Assembly: GCA_051061015.1 (NCBI GenBank)
Contig: JBPFEG010000029.1
Span: forward strand, 62,001 to 126,000
Length of the DNA stretch: 64,000 nucleotides
Direction of reading: 5' to 3'
DNA from: Methylomicrobium sp051061015
Lineage (GTDB): Bacteria; Pseudomonadota; Gammaproteobacteria; Methylococcales; Methylomonadaceae
Under the pieces are notes generated by a model, which worked only from the letters and a program-made list of their open reading frames with translations, had not been told where the DNA came from and ran no database searches. The position numbers were made by a program, and so were the translations under genes. Shown here piece by piece: positions 52,641 to 61,488 of the stretch. The first letter of the stretch is position 1. Every line of letters begins with the position of its first letter.

Positions 52641-53273
52641 ATGTTCAAACCACAGATGATCAATCCGGCGATGACGATAGAGGCAGCAGGCGGTCTGGTA
52701 CCGATCGTCATCGAACAAACCGCCCGCGGCGAACGTTCTTTCGACATCTATTCACGGCTGCTCAAAGAGCGCGTGATTTTTCTGGTCGGTCAGGTCGAAG
52801 ACTACATGGCCAACCTGGTTGTCGCGCAGCTCCTGTTTCTGGAGTCCGAGAACCCGGACAAGGATATCCATCTGTACATCAACTCGCCTGGCGGTTCGGT
52901 GTCAGCAGGCATGTCGATTTATGACACGATGCAGTTCGTCAAGCCCGACGTCAGTACGATGTGCATCGGTCAGGCGGCCAGCATGGGCGCGCTGCTCCTG
53001 ACCGGCGGCGCAAAAGGCAAGCGTTATTGCCTGCCGCATTCCCGGATGATGATTCATCAGCCGCTGGGCGGCTTTCAAGGGCAGGCGTCCGATATTGCGA
53101 TCCATGCGAAGGAGATTCTGGGTGTGCGCGAAAAGCTGAATAAAATCATGGCGTACCATACCGGGCAGCCGATTGAAAAGATTCAGGTCGACACCGATCG
53201 GGATAATTTTATGAATGCTGAGGATGCGGTAAGTTATGGCTTAATCGACAAAGTTTTGACAAGTCGTTTATAA
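52641..53273 (+). CDS. clpP: ATP-dependent Clp protease proteolytic subunit
   Basis: The 210-residue serine protease has the nucleophile Ser114 in GQAASMGALLL and the catalytic His139 in RMMIHQPLGG; the catalytic Asp lies in the DTDRD segment near residue 186. The N-terminal region, including VPIVIEQTARGERSFDIYS, contains the axial loop. It forms a tetradecamer that degrades unfolded substrates delivered by ClpX. Confidence 0.98.
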   Translation: MFKPQMINPAMTIEAAGGLVPIVIEQTARGERSFDIYSRLLKERVIFLVGQVEDYMANLVVAQLLFLESENPDKDIHLYINSPGGSVSAGMSIYDTMQFVKPDVSTMCIGQAASMGALLLTGGAKGKRYCLPHSRMMIHQPLGGFQGQASDIAIHAKEILGVREKLNKIMAYHTGQPIEKIQVDTDRDNFMNAEDAVSYGLIDKVLTSRL

Positions 53274-53368
53274 AAGCCATAGAAATTTATTTTTTTTCCG
53301 GAGGTTTCGAGATATTCTTTGCCTAATGCAAATATTCTCTCCGCTTTTGGATAATTTCGGGTATTGAT

Positions 53369-54643
53369 ATGAGTAATGACAAAAGGGGCAAAGACGAAGA
53401 CAAACTGCTCTACTGTTCTTTTTGCGGGAAGAGCCAGCATGAGGTCCGCAAGCTGATCGCCGGACCTTCGGTATATGTCTGCGACGAATGTGTCGAGCTT
53501 TGCAACGACATTATCAAGGACGAATTGCAGGAAGAATCCTCCGCCTTTAAAAACGGCCAGTTGCCGAAACCGAAAGAAATCAAAAAGGAACTCGATGCCT
53601 ATGTGATCGGACAGGAGCGTGCGAAAAAGATTCTGGCGGTCGCGGTTTACAATCACTACAAACGGCTGCGCAACAAGACCAAGAAAGACGGCATCGAAAT
53701 CGGCAAGAGCAATATTTTGCTGATCGGACCGACCGGCTCGGGCAAGACTCTGCTTGCCGAAACCCTGGCTCGCCTGCTCGACGTGCCGTTCACGATCGCC
53801 GATGCGACGACATTGACCGAAGCCGGTTATGTCGGCGAAGACGTCGAAAACATCATCCTGAAAATTCTGCAGAAATGCGACTACGATGTCGAAAAGGCCG
53901 AAACCGGGATCGTCTATATCGATGAGATCGACAAGATTTCGCGTAAATCGGATAATCCGTCAATCACGCGCGACGTGTCCGGCGAGGGCGTACAGCAGGC
54001 GTTATTGAAGCTGATCGAAGGCACGGTCGCTTCGGTGCCTCCGCAAGGCGGGCGCAAGCATCCGCAGCAGGAGTTTTTGCAGGTGAATACCGCGAACATC
54101 CTGTTCATCGTCGGCGGCGCGTTCGCCGGGCTCGACCGGGTGATCAAGGCGCGTTCCGAAAAAGGCGGTATTGGCTTTGCGGCCGAAGTCAAATCGAAGG
54201 AAGAGACGAAGAATGTCGGCCAAGTGTTTTCCGAAGTCGAGGCCGAGGATTTGATCAAATACGGTCTAATTCCGGAATTTGTCGGCCGTTTGCCGGTCGT
54301 CGCGACGCTGGAAGAGCTCGACGAAGAAGCGCTGGTGCAAATTTTGACCGAACCGAAGAACGCGCTGGTCAAGCAATATCAGCACTTGTTCGAAATGGAA
54401 GGGGCCGAGTTGGAATTCCGTCCCGAATCGCTGCGGGCGATCGCCCGGAAATCGATGGACCGGAAAACCGGCGCGCGCGGTTTGCGCACGATCGTCGAGA
54501 ACGTATTATTGAATACGATGTATGATCTGCCGTCTGAAGAAGATATCTGCAAGGTCGTAATCGACGAAAACGTGATTCGCGGTGAGTCTGATCCGATCCT
54601 GGTTTACAAGCCGGACATAAAAAAGGCTTCGTCGGAAGTTTGA
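53369..54643 (+). CDS. clpX: ATP-dependent Clp protease ATP-binding subunit
   Basis: The 424-residue AAA+ unfoldase has an N-terminal zinc-binding domain CSFCGKSQHEV ... CDECVELC. Walker A is GPTGSGKTLLAE, Walker B is VYIDEIDKI, the pore loop sits near GYVGED, and the C-terminal arginine finger region is FVGRLPV. A strong factor-independent terminator follows directly. About 95 bases separate it from clpP, which allows a separate promoter. Confidence 0.98.
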   Translation: MSNDKRGKDEDKLLYCSFCGKSQHEVRKLIAGPSVYVCDECVELCNDIIKDELQEESSAFKNGQLPKPKEIKKELDAYVIGQERAKKILAVAVYNHYKRLRNKTKKDGIEIGKSNILLIGPTGSGKTLLAETLARLLDVPFTIADATTLTEAGYVGEDVENIILKILQKCDYDVEKAETGIVYIDEIDKISRKSDNPSITRDVSGEGVQQALLKLIEGTVASVPPQGGRKHPQQEFLQVNTANILFIVGGAFAGLDRVIKARSEKGGIGFAAEVKSKEETKNVGQVFSEVEAEDLIKYGLIPEFVGRLPVVATLEELDEEALVQILTEPKNALVKQYQHLFEMEGAELEFRPESLRAIARKSMDRKTGARGLRTIVENVLLNTMYDLPSEEDICKVVIDENVIRGESDPILVYKPDIKKASSEV

Positions 54644-54644
54644 A

Positions 54645-54675
54645 CAAAAAAAGGAGCTTTTTAGCTCCTTTTTTT
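54645..54675 (+). terminator. clpX terminator
   Basis: AAAAAAAGGAGCT and AGCTCCTTTTTTT form a perfect stem with a short T loop and a T-run immediately after the clpX stop. By symmetry it could also act on the minus strand. Confidence 0.92.
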
Positions 54676-54684
54676 ATGCATGTT

Positions 54685-54748
54685 GTAGGGTGCGCATCGC
54701 GCACCGCTCCTTTGCCGTATTAGAGAAGGTGCGCGATGCACACCCTAC
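54685..54748. repeat. REPIN: two REPs in inverted orientation, overlapping the lysS stop codon
   Basis: The left REP begins GTAGGGTGCGCATCGCGCAC (54685 onward). The right, inverted REP ends CACACCCTAC at 54748, whose reverse complement begins GTAGGGTGTGCATCGCGCAC. Each has its own short palindrome (GGTGCGC ... GCGCACC) and they are about 22 bases apart. The TAG of the right REP head (54745-54747) is the lysS stop codon. Confidence 0.85.
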
Positions 54749-56244
54749 TGGTTCTTCGCACGCATGTGCGGGAACAGCAACACATCCCGAATTGACGGCG
54801 CATCCGCAAACAGCATCACCAGCCGGTCGATCCCGATGCCTTCGCCGGCGGTCGGCGGCATCCCGTGCTCGAGCGCGACGATATAGTCCGCATCGAAATG
54901 CATCGCCTCATCATCCCCGGCTTCCTTTTCCTCGACCTGTTTCTGGAAACGCGCGGCCTGATCCTCGGCGTCGTTCAACTCGGTAAAGCCGTTCGCGATT
55001 TCGCGCCCGCCGACGAAGAATTCGAAACGGTCGGTAATAAACGGGTCTTCGTCATTCCGGCGCGCCAAAGGCGACACCTCGACCGGATAGGCGGTGATGA
55101 AAGTCGGATTCATCAGCCGGCTTTCGACCGTTTTTTCGAAAATCTCGATCTGCAGTTTACCGAGGCCATAACCGTCCTTGACTGGCAGGTTCAGCTTTTT
55201 GCAGACCGCGATCGCGCCTTCGCGGTTGTCGAGGTCGGACGCCTTCAAGTCGGGATTGAAACGTAGGATCGATTCGAACACGGTCATCCGCTCGAACGGC
55301 TTGCCGAAATCGTACTCTTCGCCCTGGTAGGTGATCATCGACTGGCCGACCACTTCCTCGGCCAGGCCGCGCAGCATCTCTTCGGTCAAATCCATCAGGT
55401 CGCCGTATTCGGCGTAAGCCTGATAGAATTCGAGCATCGTGAATTCCGGGTTGTGCCGGGTCGACAGGCCTTCATTACGGAAATTACGGTTGATTTCGAA
55501 AACCCGCTCGAAGCCGCCGACAACCAGCCGTTTCAGATACAATTCCGGCGCGATTCGTAAAAACAACTGCATGTCCAGTGCGTTGTGATGGGTCGTGAAT
55601 GGCCGCGCGGTCGCGCCGCCGGGGATCGCCTGCATCATCGGCGTTTCGACTTCGAGGAACTGACGCGCGATCAAAAATTCGCGGATATACGCGACGATGC
55701 GCGAGCGCAACAAGAATGTCTTGCGCGACGACTCGCTCATGATCAGGTCCAGATAACGCTGGCGGTACTTGATTTCCTGGTCGGCGATGCCGTGGAATTT
55801 TTCCGGCAGCGGCCGCAGCGATTTGGTTAAGAGGCGAATGTCGTCGACCTTCACGCTGAGCTCGCCGGCATTGGTCTTGAACAAGACGCCTTCCGCGCCG
55901 ACGATGTCGCCGATGTCCCATTTCTTGAACTGCTCGTTATAGAAATCGCCGGACAGCGCATCGCGGGTCACATACAGTTGAATCTTGCCCGACATGTCCT
56001 GGATATGACAGAAGCTTGCCTTGCCCATGATGCGCCGGGTCATGATCCGGCCCGCAACTTTCACGCGCAGCGGATTCTCTTCGAGTTCCTCCTTGGATTT
56101 TTCGCCATATTCGGCCAGGACTTCGCCAGCTACGACGTTGCGCCGAAAGTCGGTCGGAAACGCGATTCCGTTTTCGCGCAGCGCGCTCAATTTGGCGCGG
56201 CGCAGCCGGATCAGTTCCTGTTCATCTTGTTCAATTTCTGACAT
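54745..56244 (-). CDS. lysS: Lysyl-tRNA synthetase (class II)
   Basis: The 499-residue enzyme charges tRNA-Lys. It has an N-terminal OB-fold anticodon-binding domain with VAGRIMTRRIMGKASFCHI and class II motif 2 FEINRNFRNEGLSTRHNPEF. Motif 3, with GEGIGIDRLVMLFADAPSI, is near the C-terminus. It follows prfB by 33 bases, the same prfB-lysS operon order as in E. coli. The stop codon TAG is provided by the head of a REP element, so the last residues AKNQ are adjacent to the repeat. Confidence 0.97.
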   Translation of the reverse strand: MSEIEQDEQELIRLRRAKLSALRENGIAFPTDFRRNVVAGEVLAEYGEKSKEELEENPLRVKVAGRIMTRRIMGKASFCHIQDMSGKIQLYVTRDALSGDFYNEQFKKWDIGDIVGAEGVLFKTNAGELSVKVDDIRLLTKSLRPLPEKFHGIADQEIKYRQRYLDLIMSESSRKTFLLRSRIVAYIREFLIARQFLEVETPMMQAIPGGATARPFTTHHNALDMQLFLRIAPELYLKRLVVGGFERVFEINRNFRNEGLSTRHNPEFTMLEFYQAYAEYGDLMDLTEEMLRGLAEEVVGQSMITYQGEEYDFGKPFERMTVFESILRFNPDLKASDLDNREGAIAVCKKLNLPVKDGYGLGKLQIEIFEKTVESRLMNPTFITAYPVEVSPLARRNDEDPFITDRFEFFVGGREIANGFTELNDAEDQAARFQKQVEEKEAGDDEAMHFDADYIVALEHGMPPTAGEGIGIDRLVMLFADAPSIRDVLLFPHMRAKNQ

Positions 56245-56277
56245 TGTTTACTTTTTTCTCAAACGTAGAATTTCTAT

Positions 56278-57376
56278 TTACAAGCCGCTCTTCAGGCTTG
56301 CCTCGATAAACATGTCGAGCGCACCGTCGAGCACCGCCTGTGTATTGCCGGTTTCGACGCCGGTGCGAAGATCCTTGATCCGCGACTGGTCGAGCACATA
56401 GGAGCGAATCTGGCTGCCCCAGCCGATGTCCGATTTGCTGTCTTCGAGCGCCTGCTGGGTTTCGCTGCGCTTCATCATTTCGAGTTCGTACAGCTTCGCT
56501 TTCAATTGCTTCATCGCAGTGTCCTTGTTTTTATGCTGCGAGCGGTCGCTCTGGCATTGCACGACGATGCCGCTGGGATTGTGCGTAATCCGCACCGCCG
56601 ACTCGGTCCGGTTGATGTGCTGGCCGCCGGCGCCGCTGGCGCGATAAACGTCGATGCGCAGGTCGGCCGGATTGATCTCGATTGCAATATTGTCGTCAAC
56701 TTCCGGTGAAACGAACACCGATGCGAATGAGGTATGGCGGCGGTTGCCCGAATCGAACGGCGATTTACGGACCAGACGGTGTACGCCGGTTTCGGTGCGC
56801 AGCCAGCCGAAGGCGTATTCGCCTTCGAACTTGATCGTCGCGCTCTTGATTCCGGCCACATCGCCCGGCGATTCTTCGATCAGTTCAGTCTTGAATCCTT
56901 TGCTTTCGCCCCAGCGCAAATACATCCGTTCGATCATTGAGGCCCAGTCCTGCGCCTCGGTACCCCCGGATCCGGACTGGATATCCAGAAACGCGTTATT
57001 GGCATCCATTTCTCCCGAGAACATGCGCCTAAATTCCAGTTTGGCGACCTGGCTTTCCAGGTGTTCCAGGTCGCTCGCGACCGTATCGACCGTATCCGCG
57101 TCGCCTTCCTCGATCGCCATCGCCAGCAGCTCTTCGGCATCTTTCAGGCCGTTCGTCAATTCGTTGATCGTGTTCACGACCATTTCGAGCTGGCCGCGCT
57201 CCTTGCCCAGGCCTTGTGCCAGTTCCGGATTGTCCCAGATCTTCGGGTTTTCGAGTTCTCTTAAAACTTCGACGAGACGTTCGTTCTTGCTGTCGAAGTC
57301 AAAGATACCCCCTGAGCGACTCGGTGCGCTCTCTGAGGTCGGCGATTTTGTATTTGATCGGATTGATTTCTTGCAT
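56278..57376 (-). CDS. prfB: Peptide chain release factor 2 with programmed +1 frameshift
   Basis: RF2 recognises UGA and UAA stops. The gene is split: frame one starts at the ATG at 57376 and encodes MQEINPIKYKIADLRERTE and six more residues to an in-frame UGA at 57301-57299. The site reads AGGGGGTATCTTTGAC, with the internal Shine-Dalgarno AGGGGG and the slippery CTT-TGA-C. After +1 frameshifting the second frame runs to 56278. The joined product is 365 residues, equal to E. coli RF2. It contains the catalytic GGQ (SGAGGQHINRTES) and the tripeptide-like SPFDS codon-recognition region. RF2 thereby regulates its own synthesis. Confidence 0.97.
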
Positions 57377-57611
57377 GGGCTGAAACAGAAAAACGGCTGT
57401 TCCGCATCGGTTGTCGAAAAACCGTGCGGTAAAAGGGATAAAACTACTAATTATAACGCATATTAAACCCGGATACATGATCAACTTAGCCGAGCCGGCA
57501 TGCCAATATTGAGACAGTCCTATCGAATTAAAGGTAAAATATGCGCAAAAACACGGGTATCGGGCTTTAAATCGGCCTACTACTCTCATTGTTAATTAGA
57601 AGGACAGCTTG

Positions 57612-58883
57612 ATGACTGAAATAACTGAAGTACCGAGCCCTTTTTGCGGAATCGGCACGGATGACCTGACCATTCAGGTTGATGCCCTGGCGCTGAAAGT
57701 GACAGCCAACGGTTGTGCGGTGAACACGCCCGCGTTCGAGCAGGCGATTACCGATACTAAGCCACGGATTGACGGCAAGGAGGTCAGTCTGGAAGTGGCC
57801 GCGAAAAAAGCGGCCCTCTTGCTGAAGGATACGAAACTGCCGGTGATCGGCGGCTGCGCGACCGACGTGAACGGGATGCGAGCGCTGCTGGCGCTAGCCG
57901 ATCGCTGCGGTGCGGTGGTCGACAATATGAATTTCTCCGCGGCCCGGAACAACCTGCTCACATTACAGGATTCGGGCTGGATGAACACGACTCTGGCCGA
58001 AGTCAAAAACCGTTGCGATCTGCTGCTGGTTGTCGGCACCGACCTTGAAGCGTTTGCCCCGCGTTTTTTCGAGCGCTATCTTTGGAATCAGAATGCGATG
58101 TTCGTCGAGGATACCGGAAGCCGTCAGGTGATTTATCTCGGCAAGGCGCCGTCGGGCAATGCGTCAACTTCGCCAAAAGGCCAGGCAGCAACAGTGCTGA
58201 CTTGCGCCGATGCGGATCTACCGGAAGTGATTGCGGTCCTCCGCGCACTGGTCAAAGGCCAACCCCTGCAAGCCGAATCGGTCGCCGGCATCGCGATTGC
58301 TGATCTGCAGGCGATCGCTGAGCAGTTGAAGGTCGCCCGCTACAGTGTCGTGACCTGGGCCGCCGGAGCCTTGGGATTCCGGCAGGCCGAACTGACCGTG
58401 CAGACCCTGTCCGAAATGATCAAGGATCTGAACACGACTACCCGCTGCTCCGGCCTGCCGCTCGGCGGCAAGGAAGGTGACCAGACCGCCAATCAGGTCT
58501 GCGGCTGGACCACTGGTTTTCCTGCTCGGACCCGTTTCTCACGAGGCTATCCCGAATACGATCCGTATCTGAACGATGCGATCACGCTGATCGCGAACGG
58601 CGAGGCCGATGCCTTGGTCTGGGTGCAGGCATTCAATGCGAAAGCCACGCCGCCCGCCGACCATATGCCGACGATTGTAATCGGCCGCTCCGGGATGACC
58701 TTCGCGAAGGAACCGGACGTGTTCATTCCGGTCGGCACGCCCGGCATCGACCATGCGGGCCATGCCTACCGGATGGACAACGTGGTCGCGATCCGTCTGA
58801 AAAAATTGCGCGATTCCGGCCTGCCAAGCACGGCCGATGCGCTCCATGCGATTGAAAACGCTCTACGCGAGATGACTGTATGA
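57612..58883 (+). CDS. fhcB: Formyltransferase/hydrolase complex subunit FhcB (formylmethanofuran dehydrogenase B-like)
   Basis: The 423-residue homologue of archaeal FwdB/FmdB starts at the ATG at 57612 (AGGA seven bases upstream) rather than the TTG three bases earlier. It keeps the overall fold signatures: AAKKAALLLKDTKLPVIGG, LAEVKNRCDLLLVVGTD, and TRFSRGYPEYDPYLND. The cofactor residues are gone. The N-terminal cluster Cys positions read PSPFCGIGTDD, and the Mo/W-ligand Cys region reads NMNFSAARNN. This agrees with bacterial Fhc complexes, in which FhcB is structural and does not carry molybdopterin. It is the first gene of the fhc operon. Confidence 0.92.
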   Translation: MTEITEVPSPFCGIGTDDLTIQVDALALKVTANGCAVNTPAFEQAITDTKPRIDGKEVSLEVAAKKAALLLKDTKLPVIGGCATDVNGMRALLALADRCGAVVDNMNFSAARNNLLTLQDSGWMNTTLAEVKNRCDLLLVVGTDLEAFAPRFFERYLWNQNAMFVEDTGSRQVIYLGKAPSGNASTSPKGQAATVLTCADADLPEVIAVLRALVKGQPLQAESVAGIAIADLQAIAEQLKVARYSVVTWAAGALGFRQAELTVQTLSEMIKDLNTTTRCSGLPLGGKEGDQTANQVCGWTTGFPARTRFSRGYPEYDPYLNDAITLIANGEADALVWVQAFNAKATPPADHMPTIVIGRSGMTFAKEPDVFIPVGTPGIDHAGHAYRMDNVVAIRLKKLRDSGLPSTADALHAIENALREMTV

Positions 58884-60547
58884 TGATAAAACTCACAGGC
58901 GGGACCGTCTACGATCCTGCCGCCGGCATCGACGGCAAGAAACAGGACATTTACATTCAGGACGGGCGCATCGTCAAGAAGCCCGCGAAGGACGTACCAA
59001 TCAACAGGGAATACGACCTGAAAGGCAAAGTGGTGATGTCCGGCGCGATCGACATGCACACGCATATCGGCGGCGGCAAGGGCAATATCGCGAGAACTTT
59101 GCTGCCCGAGGATCACCGTCAGGACCCGGTCGCGCGGACCGAATGCACCCGCTCCGGCTGCGGCCATGCGATGCCGAGCACCTTCGTGACCGGCTATCGC
59201 TACGCCGAAATGGGCTATACGGCTGCGTTCGAACCCGCGGTGCTGCCGATCAACGCGCGTCAGGCGCATATGGAAATGGGCGACATTCCGATCCTGGACA
59301 AGGGCGGTTACGCGATGCTCGGCAGCGACGACTACCTGCTCAGGATGCTGACCGCGAAAAAGGATCAAAAGGCGATCAACGACTATGTGGCCTGGACCAT
59401 GCAGGCGGCGAAGGCGATCGGAATCAAGGTGGTGAATCCGGGCGGGATCAGCGCGTTCAAGTTCAACCAGCGCAAGCTTGATCTGGACGAGCAGAACAGC
59501 CATTATGGCGTCACGCCGCGGCAGATTCTGCAGTCGCTCGCGACTGCGGTGAAAGAACTGGGCGTTTCACATCCCTTGCACGTGCACGGCTGCAATCTGG
59601 GTGTGCCGGGCAATATGGAAACGACCCTGAACACGATCGAAGGGATCGGCGGCTTGCCGCTCCATTTGACGCATATTCAGTTCCACAGCTACGGCACCGA
59701 AGGCGATTTCAAGTTCTCGTCCGGCGCGGCGAAGATTGCGGAAGCGGTGAACAAGCACAAAAACATCACGATCGACGTCGGCCAGATCCTGTTCGGCCAG
59801 ACCGTTACCGCCTCCGGCGACAATATGCGCCAGCACGCGAACCACAAGCACGCGAGCCCGAACAAATGGGTCACGATGGACATCGAGTGCGATGCCGGTT
59901 GCGGAGTCGTGCCGTTCAAATACCGCGACCAGAACTTCGTGAACGCGCTGCAATGGGCGATCGGCCTCGAAACCTTTTTGCTGGTCGACGATCCGTGGCG
60001 GATATTCCTGACCACGGACCATCCAAACGGCGCGCCGTTCACCAGCTATCCGCATCTGATCCGGCTGCTGATGGACAAGAGTTTCCGGAATGACATGCTG
60101 GCGACGATCCATCCCGAAGCGCAAAAAATGACCACGCTGGCGTCGATCGACCGCGAATACAGCTTGAACGAAATCGCGATCATGACCCGTGCCGGCGCGG
60201 CCAAACTGATCGGCCTGCACGACCGCGGCGGACTCAGCCCCGGCAACTGGGCCGACATCACGGTCTATACCGACAACGCGGATCGCGAAAAAATGTTCGA
60301 GAAACCCGATTACGTGTTCAAGGACGGCGATCTGGTCGTGCGCGACGGCAAGGTGATCGCAATAAAGTGGGGCACGACCCACGTCGTGAGGCCCGACTTC
60401 GACCCGTCGGTCGAGAAAGGCCTGAAGGACTACTTCGACCGCTATCTGACGATGAAACTCGGCAACTTTAAAATCAGCGACGACGAAATCACCGAAGACG
60501 GACGCGGCAGTATCACCGTGCATCCGCTGCAAGGAGTTAAGGCATGA
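58880..60547 (+). CDS. fhcA: Formyltransferase/hydrolase complex subunit FhcA (formyl-methanofuran hydrolase)
   Basis: The 555-residue amidohydrolase-fold subunit releases formate from the formyl-methanofuran analogue in the bacterial C1 oxidation route. The metal-binding motif MHTHIGGGKGN (HxH) lies near residue 59, with further metal-site His in HVHGCNLG and LTHIQFHSYG and the catalytic Asp region TTDHPNGAPF. FhcA from methylotrophs has a binuclear zinc site. The ATG overlaps fhcB by four bases (ATGA), indicating translational coupling. Confidence 0.95.
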   Translation: MMIKLTGGTVYDPAAGIDGKKQDIYIQDGRIVKKPAKDVPINREYDLKGKVVMSGAIDMHTHIGGGKGNIARTLLPEDHRQDPVARTECTRSGCGHAMPSTFVTGYRYAEMGYTAAFEPAVLPINARQAHMEMGDIPILDKGGYAMLGSDDYLLRMLTAKKDQKAINDYVAWTMQAAKAIGIKVVNPGGISAFKFNQRKLDLDEQNSHYGVTPRQILQSLATAVKELGVSHPLHVHGCNLGVPGNMETTLNTIEGIGGLPLHLTHIQFHSYGTEGDFKFSSGAAKIAEAVNKHKNITIDVGQILFGQTVTASGDNMRQHANHKHASPNKWVTMDIECDAGCGVVPFKYRDQNFVNALQWAIGLETFLLVDDPWRIFLTTDHPNGAPFTSYPHLIRLLMDKSFRNDMLATIHPEAQKMTTLASIDREYSLNEIAIMTRAGAAKLIGLHDRGGLSPGNWADITVYTDNADREKMFEKPDYVFKDGDLVVRDGKVIAIKWGTTHVVRPDFDPSVEKGLKDYFDRYLTMKLGNFKISDDEITEDGRGSITVHPLQGVKA

Positions 60548-61488
60548 TTATCAATGGAGTAACGATAGACGCTACCTTCGCCGAAGCGTTTCCGATGAAG
60601 GCGACGCGCGCGATCATTACCGCGCAGAACGAAAAATGGGCGATGATTTCCGCGCAGGCGATGACCGGTTTTGCAACCTCAGTGATCGCCTGCGGCTGTG
60701 AAGCCGGCATCGAGCGGGTGCTCGACCCGTCCGAAACCCCGGACGGTCGCCCTGGCGTCTCGATCATGATTTTCGCGATGGGCGGCAAGGGCTTGGCGAA
60801 ACAGCTCGAAACCCGCGCCGGCCAGTGCGTTTTAACCTCACCTACCTCGGCGCTGTTTGCAGGCATTTATAGCGACAAACCGATTCCGCTCGGCAAAAAT
60901 CTGCGCTATTTCGGCGACGGCTTCCAGGTTTCGAAAGTGATCGGCGGCACGACTGCAGGGCCGCAGGAGGTAGGGCAACGCAGGGAGCAGTTGCCGAAGC
61001 GCTACTGGCGTATTCCGGTGATGGACGGCGAGTTTTTGACCGAAGCCACCACAGGCCAAGTCGATGCGGTCGGCGGCGGCAACTTCCTGGTGCTGGCCGA
61101 ATCGCAACCACAGGCCCTGGCCGCCAGCGAAGCCGCGATCGAGGCGATGCGCCAGGTGCCGAACGTGATCATGCCGTTCCCCGGCGGCGTCGTGCGCTCC
61201 GGCTCGAAGGTCGGCTCCAAATACAAGGCGCTCGGCGCTTCGACCAACGATGCGTTCTGCCCGACCTTGAAAGGGATGACCAAAACCGACCTGTCGCCGG
61301 ACATCGAATCGGTGATGGAAATCGTGATCGACGGCTTGACCAAAGAAGACATCGACAAGGCGATGCGCGTCGGCATCCAGGCGGTCTGCGACCTCGGCGC
61401 AGCCAACGGCATCAAGCGGATCAGCGCCGGCAACTACGGCGGCAAACTCGGACCGTTCCATTTTCATTTGCAGGAGATCATGGCATGA
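60544..61488 (+). CDS. fhcD: Formylmethanofuran:tetrahydromethanopterin formyltransferase FhcD
   Basis: The 314-residue Ftr family enzyme transfers the formyl group between tetrahydromethanopterin and the methanofuran analogue. It begins MIINGVTIDATFAEAFPMKA and contains GVSIMIFAMGGKGLAKQLE, GDGFQVSKVIGG and the C-terminal NYGGKLGPFHFHLQEIM. Length equals archaeal Ftr plus a few residues. It overlaps fhcA by four bases. In methylotrophs the enzyme works toward formate release in formaldehyde oxidation. Confidence 0.96.
   Translation: MIINGVTIDATFAEAFPMKATRAIITAQNEKWAMISAQAMTGFATSVIACGCEAGIERVLDPSETPDGRPGVSIMIFAMGGKGLAKQLETRAGQCVLTSPTSALFAGIYSDKPIPLGKNLRYFGDGFQVSKVIGGTTAGPQEVGQRREQLPKRYWRIPVMDGEFLTEATTGQVDAVGGGNFLVLAESQPQALAASEAAIEAMRQVPNVIMPFPGGVVRSGSKVGSKYKALGASTNDAFCPTLKGMTKTDLSPDIESVMEIVIDGLTKEDIDKAMRVGIQAVCDLGAANGIKRISAGNYGGKLGPFHFHLQEIMA

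Noticed and set aside
51434..52747. Long minus-strand frame opposite tig and the start of clpP
   Set aside because: It spans two genuine genes on the other strand and has no family features.
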